This document shows positions 16,833 through 26,400 of a DNA stretch of 64,000 nucleotides, piece by piece. The notes beneath the pieces were generated by a model. That model did not search any database. It was not told the origin of the DNA and was given only the letters and a program-made list of their open reading frames with translations. Each line of letters starts with the position of its first letter. Within the stretch, counting starts at the first letter, position 1. The stretch lies in NCBI GenBank assembly GCA_017546505.1, contig JAFYWV010000099.1, positions 1 through 64,000 of the forward strand, in the 5' to 3' direction. This DNA comes from Bacteroidaceae bacterium. Lineage in GTDB: Bacteria > Bacteroidota > Bacteroidia > Bacteroidales > Bacteroidaceae. A program made the position numbers and the translations under genes.

Positions 16833-19800
16833 ATGAAAAGACTATTTAAAGCTGCAGTTGTTGCAATGGCTATGTGCCTACCGACTGCAACAATGGCAAA
16901 GATTACGCATCTGTTGCCAAAGCCACAACAGATTGAGGCAAAGAGTGGTTCGGCGTTCGCACTTGGACGCACTGTAACCATCAGCGACCCCACAAACAGC
17001 ACTGCATTGCAGAAGTTCTTTACCGACAACGGCTGCACCGTTGCCACAGGCGGCGCACAGGTGACAGTGACACTCGTCGGCAGCATCGAGGGGGCATACG
17101 ACTACACCCTTGCCGGCTATGAGAACGAGGCTTATGCGCTTGAAATAACAGCAGATGCAATAAACATAAAGGCTGTGACAAAGACCGGTGTTATTCGCGC
17201 GGCACAGACCTTGACACAGCTTGCCGAGGGATACGAGGGCACTCCGGCGTTGGAAGCACTGACAATGACAGACTGGCCGGCATTCAAACTGCGCGGTTAT
17301 ATGCACGACGTGGGCCGCTCATTCATTGAATTCGAGACTCTCAAAAAGCACATTGACCTTCTTGCGCGTTTCAAGGTAAATACCTTCCACTGGCATATGA
17401 CCGAGAACCAGGCGTGGCGCTTTGAGGTGAAGGCATTCCCACAGCTCACAAGCAGCGCGTCAATGACACGCTTTGCCGGCAAATACTACACACAGGAGCA
17501 GTGCCGCGAGCTACAGGACTATGCCAAGGAGCGTGGCGTCATCGTCATCCCCGAGATTGATATGCCGGGACACAGCGAGGCATTCGTGCGTGCAATGGGC
17601 TACGATATGCAGACCGACAACGGTGTTGCAGCCCTGAAGACTATCCTTGAGGAGGTTGTAGCGGTGTTCCCCGATGCGCCATACATCCACATCGGTGCCG
17701 ACGAGAAGCAGATTACATACAACAACTTCCTTACAATTATGACCGACAAGGTACACAGCCTTGGCAAGAAGGTTGTTGTTTGGAACCCTATCAGCGGCGT
17801 GACAATCACCACAAGCACAGGTGCCGATATGACACAGATGTGGAGTTCAAGCGGTAAGGTAATCAACGGCCTGCCCAACATTGACTGCCGTTATAACTAC
17901 ACCAACCACTTCGACGTGTTTGCCGACCTTGTTGGTATCTACAAAAGCAATATCTACTACGAGCAGAAGGGTAACGCCAACGTTGCCGGTACAATTTCTG
18001 CACCTTGGAACGACCGCAAGACACCGACCGAGGAGGACATCATCATCCAGAACAACTTCTATGCCAATGTGATTGCAAGTGCCGAGCGTGCTTGGATTGG
18101 CGGTGGCAAGCAGTATATTGAGAAGGGGGGCACTACCCTGCCAAACAGCGGTAGCGAGTATGACGAGTTCGCCGACTGGGAGCGCCGTTTCCTGTTCCAC
18201 AAGGCAAATTCATTGAAGAACGAGCCTATCGCTTATGTGAAGCAGACAAATGTACGTTGGAACATCACCGACCCATTCCCCAACGGTGGCGATATGAACG
18301 CTACATTCGCCCCTGAAACCGATGGCAAGAGTGCAACTGCCGATATGCAGGAGAGCTACACTGTTAACGGCACAACATACAAGACAACGATGGCAACAGG
18401 TGCAGGCATCTATCTGCGCCACACGTGGGGCAACAACACTGTGCCGACATTCTATGGCAACACAAACCACAGCAACAGCACTGCATACGCGTGGACATAC
18501 GTCTACAGCGACAAGGCACAGACTGTGGGTGCACAGATAGAGTTCCAAAACTATGGCCGTAGCGAGAAGGACACAGCCCCCGATGCAGGCAAATGGGACC
18601 GAAAGGGCTCAGACATCTGGCTCAACGGCGAGAGAATAGCTCCTCCCACTTGGGAAAACACCGGCGTTAGCATAAACAACGAGGTTGACCTGAAGAACGA
18701 GAACTTCACAGCACGCAAGCCTGTACAGGTGACATTGAAAGAGGGTTGGAACAAGGTGTTCATCAAGCTACCATACGTTGGTGCAAGCGGTGTACGCCTC
18801 AACAAGTGGATGTTCACATTCGTGCTCACCGACCTTGATGGCAAGAATGCCGTTGAAGGCCTCATATACTCACCAAACAAGAGTATGAATGTAGTGGGTG
18901 ACCTTTTGGTTTCGGCCATTGGCGATGCAAAGAAATACATTGCCGACAACACAGGAGAGGGCATCGGTTATTACAGCCCTGCATTGGCAAACGACTTGAA
19001 TGCTGTAATTGCAGAGATTGAGGCGACTCTTGGCGATGAAAAGAGCGAAGAGGAGCGTGCACAGCAGACAGCTGCGCTGAACATTGCATTGGACGCTTTC
19101 AAGGCCGCGCTTGCAACAGCAAAGGTAAACCAGCCAAAAGCCGACACATACTATACAATGTGTACTCCGCAACGCGATAACCGCTATGCAACATCAAACG
19201 GCGCAAATGTTGATATGACAGGTAATGCAACTGTTTCCGACGCTTCAAAATGGAAGTTCGTGACAAGAAACGATGGCAAACTTGACATTGTGAACTATGC
19301 CGACGGCACATACATTTCACCAGCGAGCAGCAACAACACTGCATTGCGCACACAGGCTGCATCACCAGCAAGCGGTTGGGAGATAAAGGCTGCCTCAACT
19401 GAGGGCTTGTGCATCATCGTGAGCGGTAATGTACAGTTCAACCAGACACAGAGCGGCCTGGGCTACAAGGTATACAACTGGGGCGACGGTGCAAACACCA
19501 CCGATACCGGTTGCCAGTATCTCATTGAGGAGACCGAGGTTGCAGAACCCGGCAACGGTGGCGAGACTGTTGAAGGCGAGAAGACAAATGTAGAAATCAC
19601 AGCCGCTAACGGACAGTTCACTGCCAGCAATTCAGCAGGCACCTGGCACTCACGTTGGGAGAGCAGCATTGTTGCTGGCTTTTCACTTGGCACAAGCGCC
19701 AACAATATGACTACTTCGGGCGGTTACATTGCCGGATATTCAGGTCAGTCACAATCATCTACATACACCATCACTGCACCCCAGGGATGGATGGTAACTT

Positions 19801-22490
19801 CGCTTCAGGCAGACTATGTGAACACCGATACAGGCACACATACCATCAGCCTTTCAATTGACGGCAAGTCATACACAAGTACATCGACAAAACAGTCGTT
19901 CAAAGTGAATGTATCGGATCCACAACGCTCTTTCCAGTTCGTGCAGAACGGTGTGAACAAGGGTATAACATTCAGCAATTTCATTGTTACAATTGAAAAG
20001 GACACAAGAGTGCCCGAGGTTTCACAGGAGATTTTCGTGACACAGAGCGGTGGTATCCCCTACCGCATACCAGCCATTGCAATGGCAAAGAACGGTGACC
20101 TGATTGCGGCTGCCGACTACCGTCACAGCGGCTCGGACATCGGTGTCGTGAGCTATGGCCGTATCGACCTCCACGCACGCATAAGCAAGGACAATGGTGC
20201 TACTTGGGGAAACAAGTTCTCAATCGTTAACGGACAGGGCGCAAACTCACCCGACTTTATGCACGTTGGTTTCGGTGACCCTGCAATAGTTGCCGACCGC
20301 GAGAGCAACCGTGTACTTATGCTCAGCTGTGCGGGTAACGTGTCATTTCAGGCCGGTACACGCAGCAACCACCAGAACATCGCGCGTTTCTACAGCGAGG
20401 ACAACGGTGCGACTTGGAGCGAGCCTGTTGACATTGCCGAGGCAATATACTCAATGTGGGACAACAGCAGCAATCACGGACAGGCGAAGGCTATGTTCGT
20501 AGGTTCGGGAAAAATTCACCAGAGCCGCTACGTAAAGGTAAACAACTACTACCGTCTATACTGCTCGGTATTGTTGAGAAACAAGAACAACGCATACACC
20601 AACTTTGTGCTCTACAGTGATGATTTCGGCGGCAGCTGGAAGGTTCTTGGCGGCGTTGAGAATGCGCCAATCTCAAGCGGTGGTGACGAGCCAAAGGTTG
20701 AGGAGTTGCCAAACGGTAATGTTGTCATCAGCTCACGCATCAACGGAGGACGCTTTTTCAACATCTTCACCTTCACAAATATGGAGGCTGCGACAGGTTC
20801 TTGGGGCAGCGTTGCAACATCAAACAGCAGCAACAACGGCGTTGTAGCACAGGGCAACTCAACAAACGGTGAGATTATGATTTTCCCCGTAGTACGCAAT
20901 GAGGACGGCGCTAAGATGTGGATGGCTCTGCAGTCAGTGCCATTCGGAAACGGACGCTCAAATGTGGGTATCTATTACAAAGAACTTGCATCGGGAAGCG
21001 ACTACAGCACCCCTGCGAACTTTGCAAAGGACTGGGACGGCCGTCATCAGGCATCATTTATGGGTTCGGCATATTCAACAATGTGTTTCCAGAAAGACTC
21101 TACAATTGCATTCCTGTACGAGGAGAGCACATACGGCGCCGACTACACAATTGTGTACAAGAAATACACACTTGAGCAGATTACCAACAACCGTTATTCT
21201 GTCCTGAAAGGCGAAGACCTGGAAGAACTGCCCGACCAACCAAGCGACGCTACAATCGCATTGGTAGCCGAGGCAAAGAACCTGTTGAAGAAGAAAGGTG
21301 TGGGTTACCCCAACGCAACTCCACGCGAAGTGTTACAGGCAGCCATTGAAGCAGCCGAGGAGAACCCCACTGCAACAGCCGGTGCGGCGCTTGAGACTGC
21401 ACTTGACACATATCTTGGCACTACAGATGTGCAGTTGCCGGCAGACGGAGAAAAATACACAATCACAATGGTGGCAAAGAACGGCAACCGCTTCTATCTA
21501 AACTATACCGGCAGCGACATTGCAATGGTTGCACGCGGCGAGGAGGAGTTGCCCGAGAGTGCACAGTTCCTTTGCGAGGAGAATGGCGACGGCACTGTTT
21601 CACTGACCACCACAGATGGCAAATATCTTGTTTACCACTCGAACTATAATGGTGTGAGCTGGTTGCAGAACAGTGGTGACACTGATGGTTTGCAGGATAC
21701 AAAGGATGCAATGGCAAACATCACATTTGCCAAGATGAGAAACGGCGGAAATGTATCGGCCGGCAGCAACGAGCAGATTTTCGGTTTGCTCACCTGGTAT
21801 GGCAAACGCGGTTATGACACAAGCAAGGGCGAGGATTGCTACGGTTATATGGTATTGAAAACCGACGGAAGCAATTACGATGGCGCAAACGCTCCATTCT
21901 GGAACGACAGCTACTCATCGGCTTTCCTTGTTGAGAAAGTTGCAACACCTGCGGTACAGTACCGCATAAAATCGGTGTCACAGAACAAATACCTGAACAT
22001 AGAGGCTTACAATATGAATTATGCTACAGGCCCGAAAGGCTCTGTCGGTCTTGCAGATTATGCCGATGACAACAGGCAGATTTTCACACTTGAGGCAGCC
22101 GATGACGACAAGGTATATATTGTTTCGGTCGAGGGTTACTACATCGTTTGCCGTCAGTGGAACATCGATGCAAGCAACCAGGGCTCAAAATCACCGCTCG
22201 GCATTGAGTACAAGAACGACACTGAGTTCTACATCACAAACGGCTCACAATACTTCAAGGTGGGCCCGGTAGACGGTGACGCCAACAGCTACTACCCCTA
22301 CTGCGATGCACCATTCAGCGCAGCAGAGTTGTGGGTGCTTGAAGAGGTTGGCAACGCAACAGGCATTGAGGAGAGAACAGAGCAAAGAGCAGAGAGCAAT
22401 GAGATTTTTGACCTCCGCGGCCGCAAACTGAATGAGATTACAGCACCGGGCATATACATTGTAGGCGGCAAAAAGGTGCTGATAAAGTAA
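16833..22490 (+). CDS. Secreted GH20 beta-N-acetylhexosaminidase fused to GH33 sialidase
   Basis: 1885 residues. The signal peptide is MKRLFKAAVVAMAMCLPTATMA. Residues ~23-145 are the GH20b domain and ~150-480 the GH20 barrel, with NTFHWHMTENQAWR, EIDMPGHSEA and the catalytic pair Asp290-Glu291 in HIGADEKQ. Residues ~480-690 are a jelly-roll-like module, then a helical FIVAR-like stretch (~690-765), a trefoil-lectin-like module (~767-910) and the shared beta-sandwich (~925-1060). The sialidase spans ~1063-1465: YRIP with Arg1078, Asp boxes DNGATW and DDFGGSW, EPKVEELPNGNVVISSR, and AYSTMCFQKDSTIAFLYEE. A second helical stretch and two lectin-like modules follow, then FDLRGRK...GIYIVGGKKVLIK. 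It would release sialic acid and terminal GlcNAc/GalNAc from mucin-type glycans outside the cell. Domain calls are firm; linkage preference is unknown. Confidence 0.93.
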   Translation: MKRLFKAAVVAMAMCLPTATMAKITHLLPKPQQIEAKSGSAFALGRTVTISDPTNSTALQKFFTDNGCTVATGGAQVTVTLVGSIEGAYDYTLAGYENEAYALEITADAINIKAVTKTGVIRAAQTLTQLAEGYEGTPALEALTMTDWPAFKLRGYMHDVGRSFIEFETLKKHIDLLARFKVNTFHWHMTENQAWRFEVKAFPQLTSSASMTRFAGKYYTQEQCRELQDYAKERGVIVIPEIDMPGHSEAFVRAMGYDMQTDNGVAALKTILEEVVAVFPDAPYIHIGADEKQITYNNFLTIMTDKVHSLGKKVVVWNPISGVTITTSTGADMTQMWSSSGKVINGLPNIDCRYNYTNHFDVFADLVGIYKSNIYYEQKGNANVAGTISAPWNDRKTPTEEDIIIQNNFYANVIASAERAWIGGGKQYIEKGGTTLPNSGSEYDEFADWERRFLFHKANSLKNEPIAYVKQTNVRWNITDPFPNGGDMNATFAPETDGKSATADMQESYTVNGTTYKTTMATGAGIYLRHTWGNNTVPTFYGNTNHSNSTAYAWTYVYSDKAQTVGAQIEFQNYGRSEKDTAPDAGKWDRKGSDIWLNGERIAPPTWENTGVSINNEVDLKNENFTARKPVQVTLKEGWNKVFIKLPYVGASGVRLNKWMFTFVLTDLDGKNAVEGLIYSPNKSMNVVGDLLVSAIGDAKKYIADNTGEGIGYYSPALANDLNAVIAEIEATLGDEKSEEERAQQTAALNIALDAFKAALATAKVNQPKADTYYTMCTPQRDNRYATSNGANVDMTGNATVSDASKWKFVTRNDGKLDIVNYADGTYISPASSNNTALRTQAASPASGWEIKAASTEGLCIIVSGNVQFNQTQSGLGYKVYNWGDGANTTDTGCQYLIEETEVAEPGNGGETVEGEKTNVEITAANGQFTASNSAGTWHSRWESSIVAGFSLGTSANNMTTSGGYIAGYSGQSQSSTYTITAPQGWMVTSLQADYVNTDTGTHTISLSIDGKSYTSTSTKQSFKVNVSDPQRSFQFVQNGVNKGITFSNFIVTIEKDTRVPEVSQEIFVTQSGGIPYRIPAIAMAKNGDLIAAADYRHSGSDIGVVSYGRIDLHARISKDNGATWGNKFSIVNGQGANSPDFMHVGFGDPAIVADRESNRVLMLSCAGNVSFQAGTRSNHQNIARFYSEDNGATWSEPVDIAEAIYSMWDNSSNHGQAKAMFVGSGKIHQSRYVKVNNYYRLYCSVLLRNKNNAYTNFVLYSDDFGGSWKVLGGVENAPISSGGDEPKVEELPNGNVVISSRINGGRFFNIFTFTNMEAATGSWGSVATSNSSNNGVVAQGNSTNGEIMIFPVVRNEDGAKMWMALQSVPFGNGRSNVGIYYKELASGSDYSTPANFAKDWDGRHQASFMGSAYSTMCFQKDSTIAFLYEESTYGADYTIVYKKYTLEQITNNRYSVLKGEDLEELPDQPSDATIALVAEAKNLLKKKGVGYPNATPREVLQAAIEAAEENPTATAGAALETALDTYLGTTDVQLPADGEKYTITMVAKNGNRFYLNYTGSDIAMVARGEEELPESAQFLCEENGDGTVSLTTTDGKYLVYHSNYNGVSWLQNSGDTDGLQDTKDAMANITFAKMRNGGNVSAGSNEQIFGLLTWYGKRGYDTSKGEDCYGYMVLKTDGSNYDGANAPFWNDSYSSAFLVEKVATPAVQYRIKSVSQNKYLNIEAYNMNYATGPKGSVGLADYADDNRQIFTLEAADDDKVYIVSVEGYYIVCRQWNIDASNQGSKSPLGIEYKNDTEFYITNGSQYFKVGPVDGDANSYYPYCDAPFSAAELWVLEEVGNATGIEERTEQRAESNEIFDLRGRKLNEITAPGIYIVGGKKVLIK

Positions 22491-22543
22491 TTTTATTGTT
22501 TTTTGGACAGGAGAACAAAGCCGCGCCCTTATGTACTTGTAAC

Positions 22544-22745
22544 TTCTTTGAACCGGCTTCGTTCGCTGTACAACCGGCTGAGGTGTATGAATTAAAACAA
22601 AAATCAATTACCATACCCCTCAGTCACAAAGTGACAGTTGCTTTCAGCGAACCTTGGTTGCGCTCGTTGCGAATGAAAATATATTTTCATTCACTCGCTG
22701 ACACAAGCTTTCCCCTACATTAGGGGAGCACATTGAAACAAAAAA
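22544..22745. repeat. Hairpin repeat (copy 2, composite)
   Basis: The first 50 bases match 14888-14937. From GGCTGAGG at 22576 to about 22745 the sequence is nearly identical to 16565-16735, including the same insert of just over 70 bases between GTGACAG and CCCCTACATTAGGGG. The difference is a shortened AT stretch in the insert centre (AATGAAAATATATTTTCATT here). A left unit of different origin joined to the same right unit suggests recombination between family members. Confidence 0.75.
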
Positions 22746-22755
22746 GGATTTCGCC

Positions 22756-22810
22756 AAATAGCGCTCCTCTAAGATAGAGGAGCTGACCAAAGGGCTGAGG
22801 AGTATGAATA
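22756..22810 (+). repeat. Left inverted-repeat unit of DUF559 element
   Basis: CCAAATAGCG, then hairpin CTCCTCTAAGATAGAGGAG, CTGACCAAAGGG, and CTGAGGAGTATGAATA. It equals the left unit at 16529 apart from one base (GACC for GCCC) and the bases before AAATAG. Confidence 0.75.
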
Positions 22811-23243
22811 AATATCTATGGAAAAAGAGAGGATATACAATAATAAAAGCGTTAAATGTTTGAGAAAAGAACTACGCAATAACCCCACTCCCACTGAATC
22901 GGCTTTATGGGAATTACTTAGGGCTGGAAGGCTTGATGGTACTAAATGGAGAAGACAATACTCCATTGGCAAATACATAGTGGATTTCTACTGCCCTAAA
23001 GCACGACTTTGTATAGAACTTGACGGAGATGCACATTATTCTATGCAAGGTGATTTATATGATTTAAACCGGGATGAATATATAAATTCATTAGGTATAT
23101 CAATTATTCGATTTGAAAACCGCGAATTTTGGGAGGCACCGGAGCGTGTTCTTCTTGCTATCAAACAAGCTCTCGGTAATCTCTGATCCTTGTTATTCAT
23201 ACCCCTCAGTCATAAAGTGACAGCTCCCCTACATTAGGGGAGC
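22763..23243. mobile_element. Putative DUF559 element bounded by imperfect inverted repeats
   Basis: The left end (22763-22810) and the reverse complement of the right end (23194-23243) share GCTCCnCTAAnnTAGnGGAGCTG, a variable 12-14 bases, and CTGAGGnGTATGAATA, in the same order. Each end is itself a hairpin. The 122-residue nuclease gene fills the space between, seven bases from the left end. No target-site duplication could be recognised, and no known insertion-sequence family fits. Confidence 0.5.
22818..23186 (+). CDS. DUF559 domain protein, Vsr-like endonuclease fold
   Basis: 122 residues, single domain. It shows the DUF559 pattern: an N-terminal LRKELRNNPTPTESALWELL helix, KWRRQYSIGKYIVDFYC, then LCIELDGDAHY, and SLGISIIRFENREFW. 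The D of VDFYC and the E-x-D of IELDG are the expected PD-(D/E)XK/Vsr-type metal ligands, so a DNA-cutting or nicking activity is likely but not shown for most of this family. No signal peptide; cytoplasmic. The gene sits exactly between two imperfect inverted hairpin repeats, and gene-less copies of those repeats occur 0.1 kb and 6 kb upstream. This context suggests a link to repeat movement or maintenance rather than glycan metabolism. Confidence 0.88.
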   Translation: MEKERIYNNKSVKCLRKELRNNPTPTESALWELLRAGRLDGTKWRRQYSIGKYIVDFYCPKARLCIELDGDAHYSMQGDLYDLNRDEYINSLGISIIRFENREFWEAPERVLLAIKQALGNL

Positions 23244-23256
23244 ACCTTGAAACAAA
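23194..23256 (-). repeat. Right inverted-repeat unit of DUF559 element
   Basis: TATTCATACCCCTCAG, TCATAAAGTGACAG, hairpin CTCCCCTACATTAGGGGAG, CACCTTGAAACAAAAAA. It is uninterrupted here, whereas the copies at 16603 and 22612 carry an insert at the CAG|CTCCCC junction. Confidence 0.75.
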
Positions 23257-23269
23257 AAAGGGAACCGCC

Positions 23270-23309
23270 AAATAGCGCTCCTCTAAGATAGAGGAGCTGA
23301 CCAAAGGGA
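23270..23309 (+). repeat. Truncated left-type repeat unit
   Basis: CCAAATAGCG and hairpin CTCCTCTAAGATAGAGGAG then CTGACCAAAGGG, breaking off before the CTGAGG end and running into ACTTTGGAGTTAAC. Confidence 0.7.
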
Positions 23310-23333
23310 CTTTGGAGTTAACATAAAATACAT

Positions 23334-23370
23334 AAAAAAGTGCAAGTGCTACAGGCATTTGCACTTTTTT
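23334..23370. terminator. Bidirectional hairpin terminator
   Basis: AAAAAAGTGCAA (23334-23345) pairs perfectly with TTGCACTTTTTT (23359-23370), and a smaller TGC/GCA stem sits in the loop. It separates the repeat/DUF559 block from the gene at 23411. Confidence 0.75.
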
Positions 23371-23410
23371 GCGTATTTTCGCAAAGATTTGTAAACAACC
23401 ACCCCCAACT

Positions 23411-26400
23411 ATGATAAAAAGAGCCATTACATACATTATCGCCATTTTGTGCAGCGTTGCAACAATGGCGCAGAGCCACATAGACAGCATTGCCTACAGA
23501 GCCATACAGGTGGGCCGGGTGATGCAACAGGAGCGCGTGTACCTTCACTTTGACAACACGGCCTACTATCTGGGCGAGACAATGTGGTTCAAGGCATATA
23601 CCACATTCGGCACAAACGACCGCCCAAGCACGCTGAGCAAGGTGCTGTATGTTGAGCTTGTTGCCCCCGAGGGGTATGTTGTGGAGACCAAGAAGTACAA
23701 GCTCGACGACGACGGCACGTGCCACGGTGAGTTTGAACTGAACCCTTTGCTGCTGTCGGGCTACTATGAGGTGCGCGCCTATACCCGTTATATGCTCAAC
23801 TGGGGCAAGGATGCCGTGTTTACAAGGGTGTTCCCGGTGTTCGACAAGGTGAATGCCGACAATTGGGACTTCAAGAATATGCTTGACCGCCGCAGAGGAT
23901 ACAACGAGCGCGGCGAGTGGAAGAGCGCGGATTTGCCCGATGCCACACTTGACTTTTTCCCCGAGAGCGGACACCTTGTAGAGGGCATAGAAAGCAAGGT
24001 TGCCTTTGAGTTACGCGGCGAAGAGGGTAACTTCGGCGAAGAGAAGATTACAATATTTGAAAACGAGGTAAAACTACTTGAATGCACGCCGGTACACGAG
24101 GGCAAGGGTGTGTTCTGCATAACTCCCAATCACAAGTCAAAATACCGTGCCGAGGTGACCATCACCAACAGCGAGGGAAAGGCAAGGACTCACAAGTTTG
24201 CCTTGCCCGAGGTGAGCAAGGAGGGTGTGGTGCTGAGCGTTACGGAGAGCGGTGACAACATAACCATCACAGCCACCAACAACCTTGCCGATGAGGGCGA
24301 ACTTGGCATTGTAATACTCTACCGCGGTGCAATGGGTTTCTTCAAGAAGTTCGCATCGGGCAACAGGACAATGAGCTATACCATTGCAAAGCAGGAACTG
24401 CCCGAGGGTGTGAACCGCGTGGTGCTATACAACAATGAACACACACCGCTTGCCGAGCGTCAGTTCTTTGTAACACACGACACGGTGGCGGCAAGCGACC
24501 GCGAGACGGTGAAGCTGCACATCACAGCCAACGGCTACCACACGCATAACCTCTCGCCAAAGCCGGGCGAGAAAATCACGCTGAAGGTTGCACGCGATGA
24601 CGGCAAGCCCATTCCGCCGACAGCAAGCCTTTCACTCTCGGCAAGTGATGCAATCGGCCGACAGGCGACATCTTACAGCCACAACCTCTACAGCTATCTG
24701 TTGCTTGGCTCGGAGCTCAAAGGTTATATCCCCAATGCCACACAATATTTCGACAGCAAAAACAGCAAGCGCAAGGAACAGCTCGACCTGTTGATGCTCA
24801 CCCACGGATGGACATCGTATAACTGGCATATGCTCACACGCAACAAAATTGAGAATATGCAGCCCATTGAGCGTGGCATTTCGCTCAAAGGCAAGTTCTA
24901 CCAGAAGCAGTCGAGCAGCGAGTTCGGCAACTATGGCAGTGCAAAGCTCACACCGCAGGCCAACAACCTCACACGTGTGGACATTGAGGGCGACAGCGGA
25001 AGAATAGAGGCCACAACGTTCCGAACAGACAGCACAGGTGGCTTTATGATTGAGTTCGACGATTTCTATGGCACACGCATTGCCTCGCTGCGCCCACAGA
25101 CAACATTCAAGCACAGCGAGAATATATCGTACCAGTTTGCGCTCGACCGCTACTACTCGCCCGATTTCCGCCTCTACGACTATTGGGAGCGGCATCTGGG
25201 AGCGGCAATGACAAAGAGCACGGCCGACAGCCTTGTAAAGATGAACCCGTTCGAGTATATGCTGTCGTCGGTGGATGTGGTTGAGAAACGCAAGAAGGAT
25301 GTGAACGAGCGCCCGCCACACAGCGAGATGAGGTTCAACTACCTCGATGAGTGGGAGTATGCACAGGATGTAACATTCCTCAATGATTTCAACACCTACG
25401 AGGACGAGATTTACCAGAACATTAAGGACGATGCTTTGGTATATGAGACACCGGGAACAGTTGATGACAAAGACGCTGTTTTAGGCGAAAGGACCATTGT
25501 ACACGACATTGGACAGATTATAACAATTGCCGATTCGGAGCGTGTAATGACAAAGTATCTTGGCAATATGCGCATTGGCAAAGAGGCTTTCCCAATAACA
25601 AAGAAACAGGAGTATGACCACACGCTCACTGCTGCCGACGTTGTGACAAGTGCTATGAAACGCCACAACTACAACTGGGCATACTGGGTGCAGCTGATGG
25701 TGGTGCTTGGCGAGTACAGCCCATATACCGTGCCACAGCCCGACAAGGAGTATCTGCGCGGACTGCCCGATGCCGACAAGATGACAAACTTCAAGGAGAT
25801 TGTCATACGCAGCGACATAAAGACACGCGAACAGTTCGAGAACAGGGATACCCATTGGGCTCCTCTATCGAATATGCTCGACAACAAGACTGCAATGCAG
25901 AAGTTCTATCTTGGTTTCCTATCGCAGATGTACCTGTATGCCGGCAATGGCATTGACGGTTGCCCCGAGAGCCACCGTTTCCACAGCGCCATAAGAGAGG
26001 CCGGAGGCGGGGGAATAAGCTACCCGATGCACCCCAACTATGTTGCCTGTCTGATACCATACAAGGAGGGTGAGCGAGACAGGACCATTGTGCCAGAATT
26101 TGCGGCTACAGGCAGCTCACTGCGCTACACGTCGGTACAGGGATACAGCGAGAGCAAGGAGTTTTACTCACCCGACTACAGTAGGATGCAGCCACGACAG
26201 GATGATTACCGCCGAACACTCATCTGGGTACCCGAGATTGAGATAAATGACAAGGGAGAGGCTGTGATTGAACTGTACAACACAAACAACTGCAGCAATA
26301 TCGTTGTTGACGTTGCCGGGCGCGACGGAACATCGCTCTACTGCAATGACGATGTGACGACAACCAGAATAAATGCAAAGGCCCGGCAAAACAAAGATAC

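Larger units (their letters stand above)
22491..22817. other. Repeat-filled intergenic region
   Basis: About 330 bases between the hexosaminidase-sialidase and the DUF559 gene. It has no gene and is made almost wholly of the repeats at 22544-22745 and 22756-22810. Confidence 0.6.
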
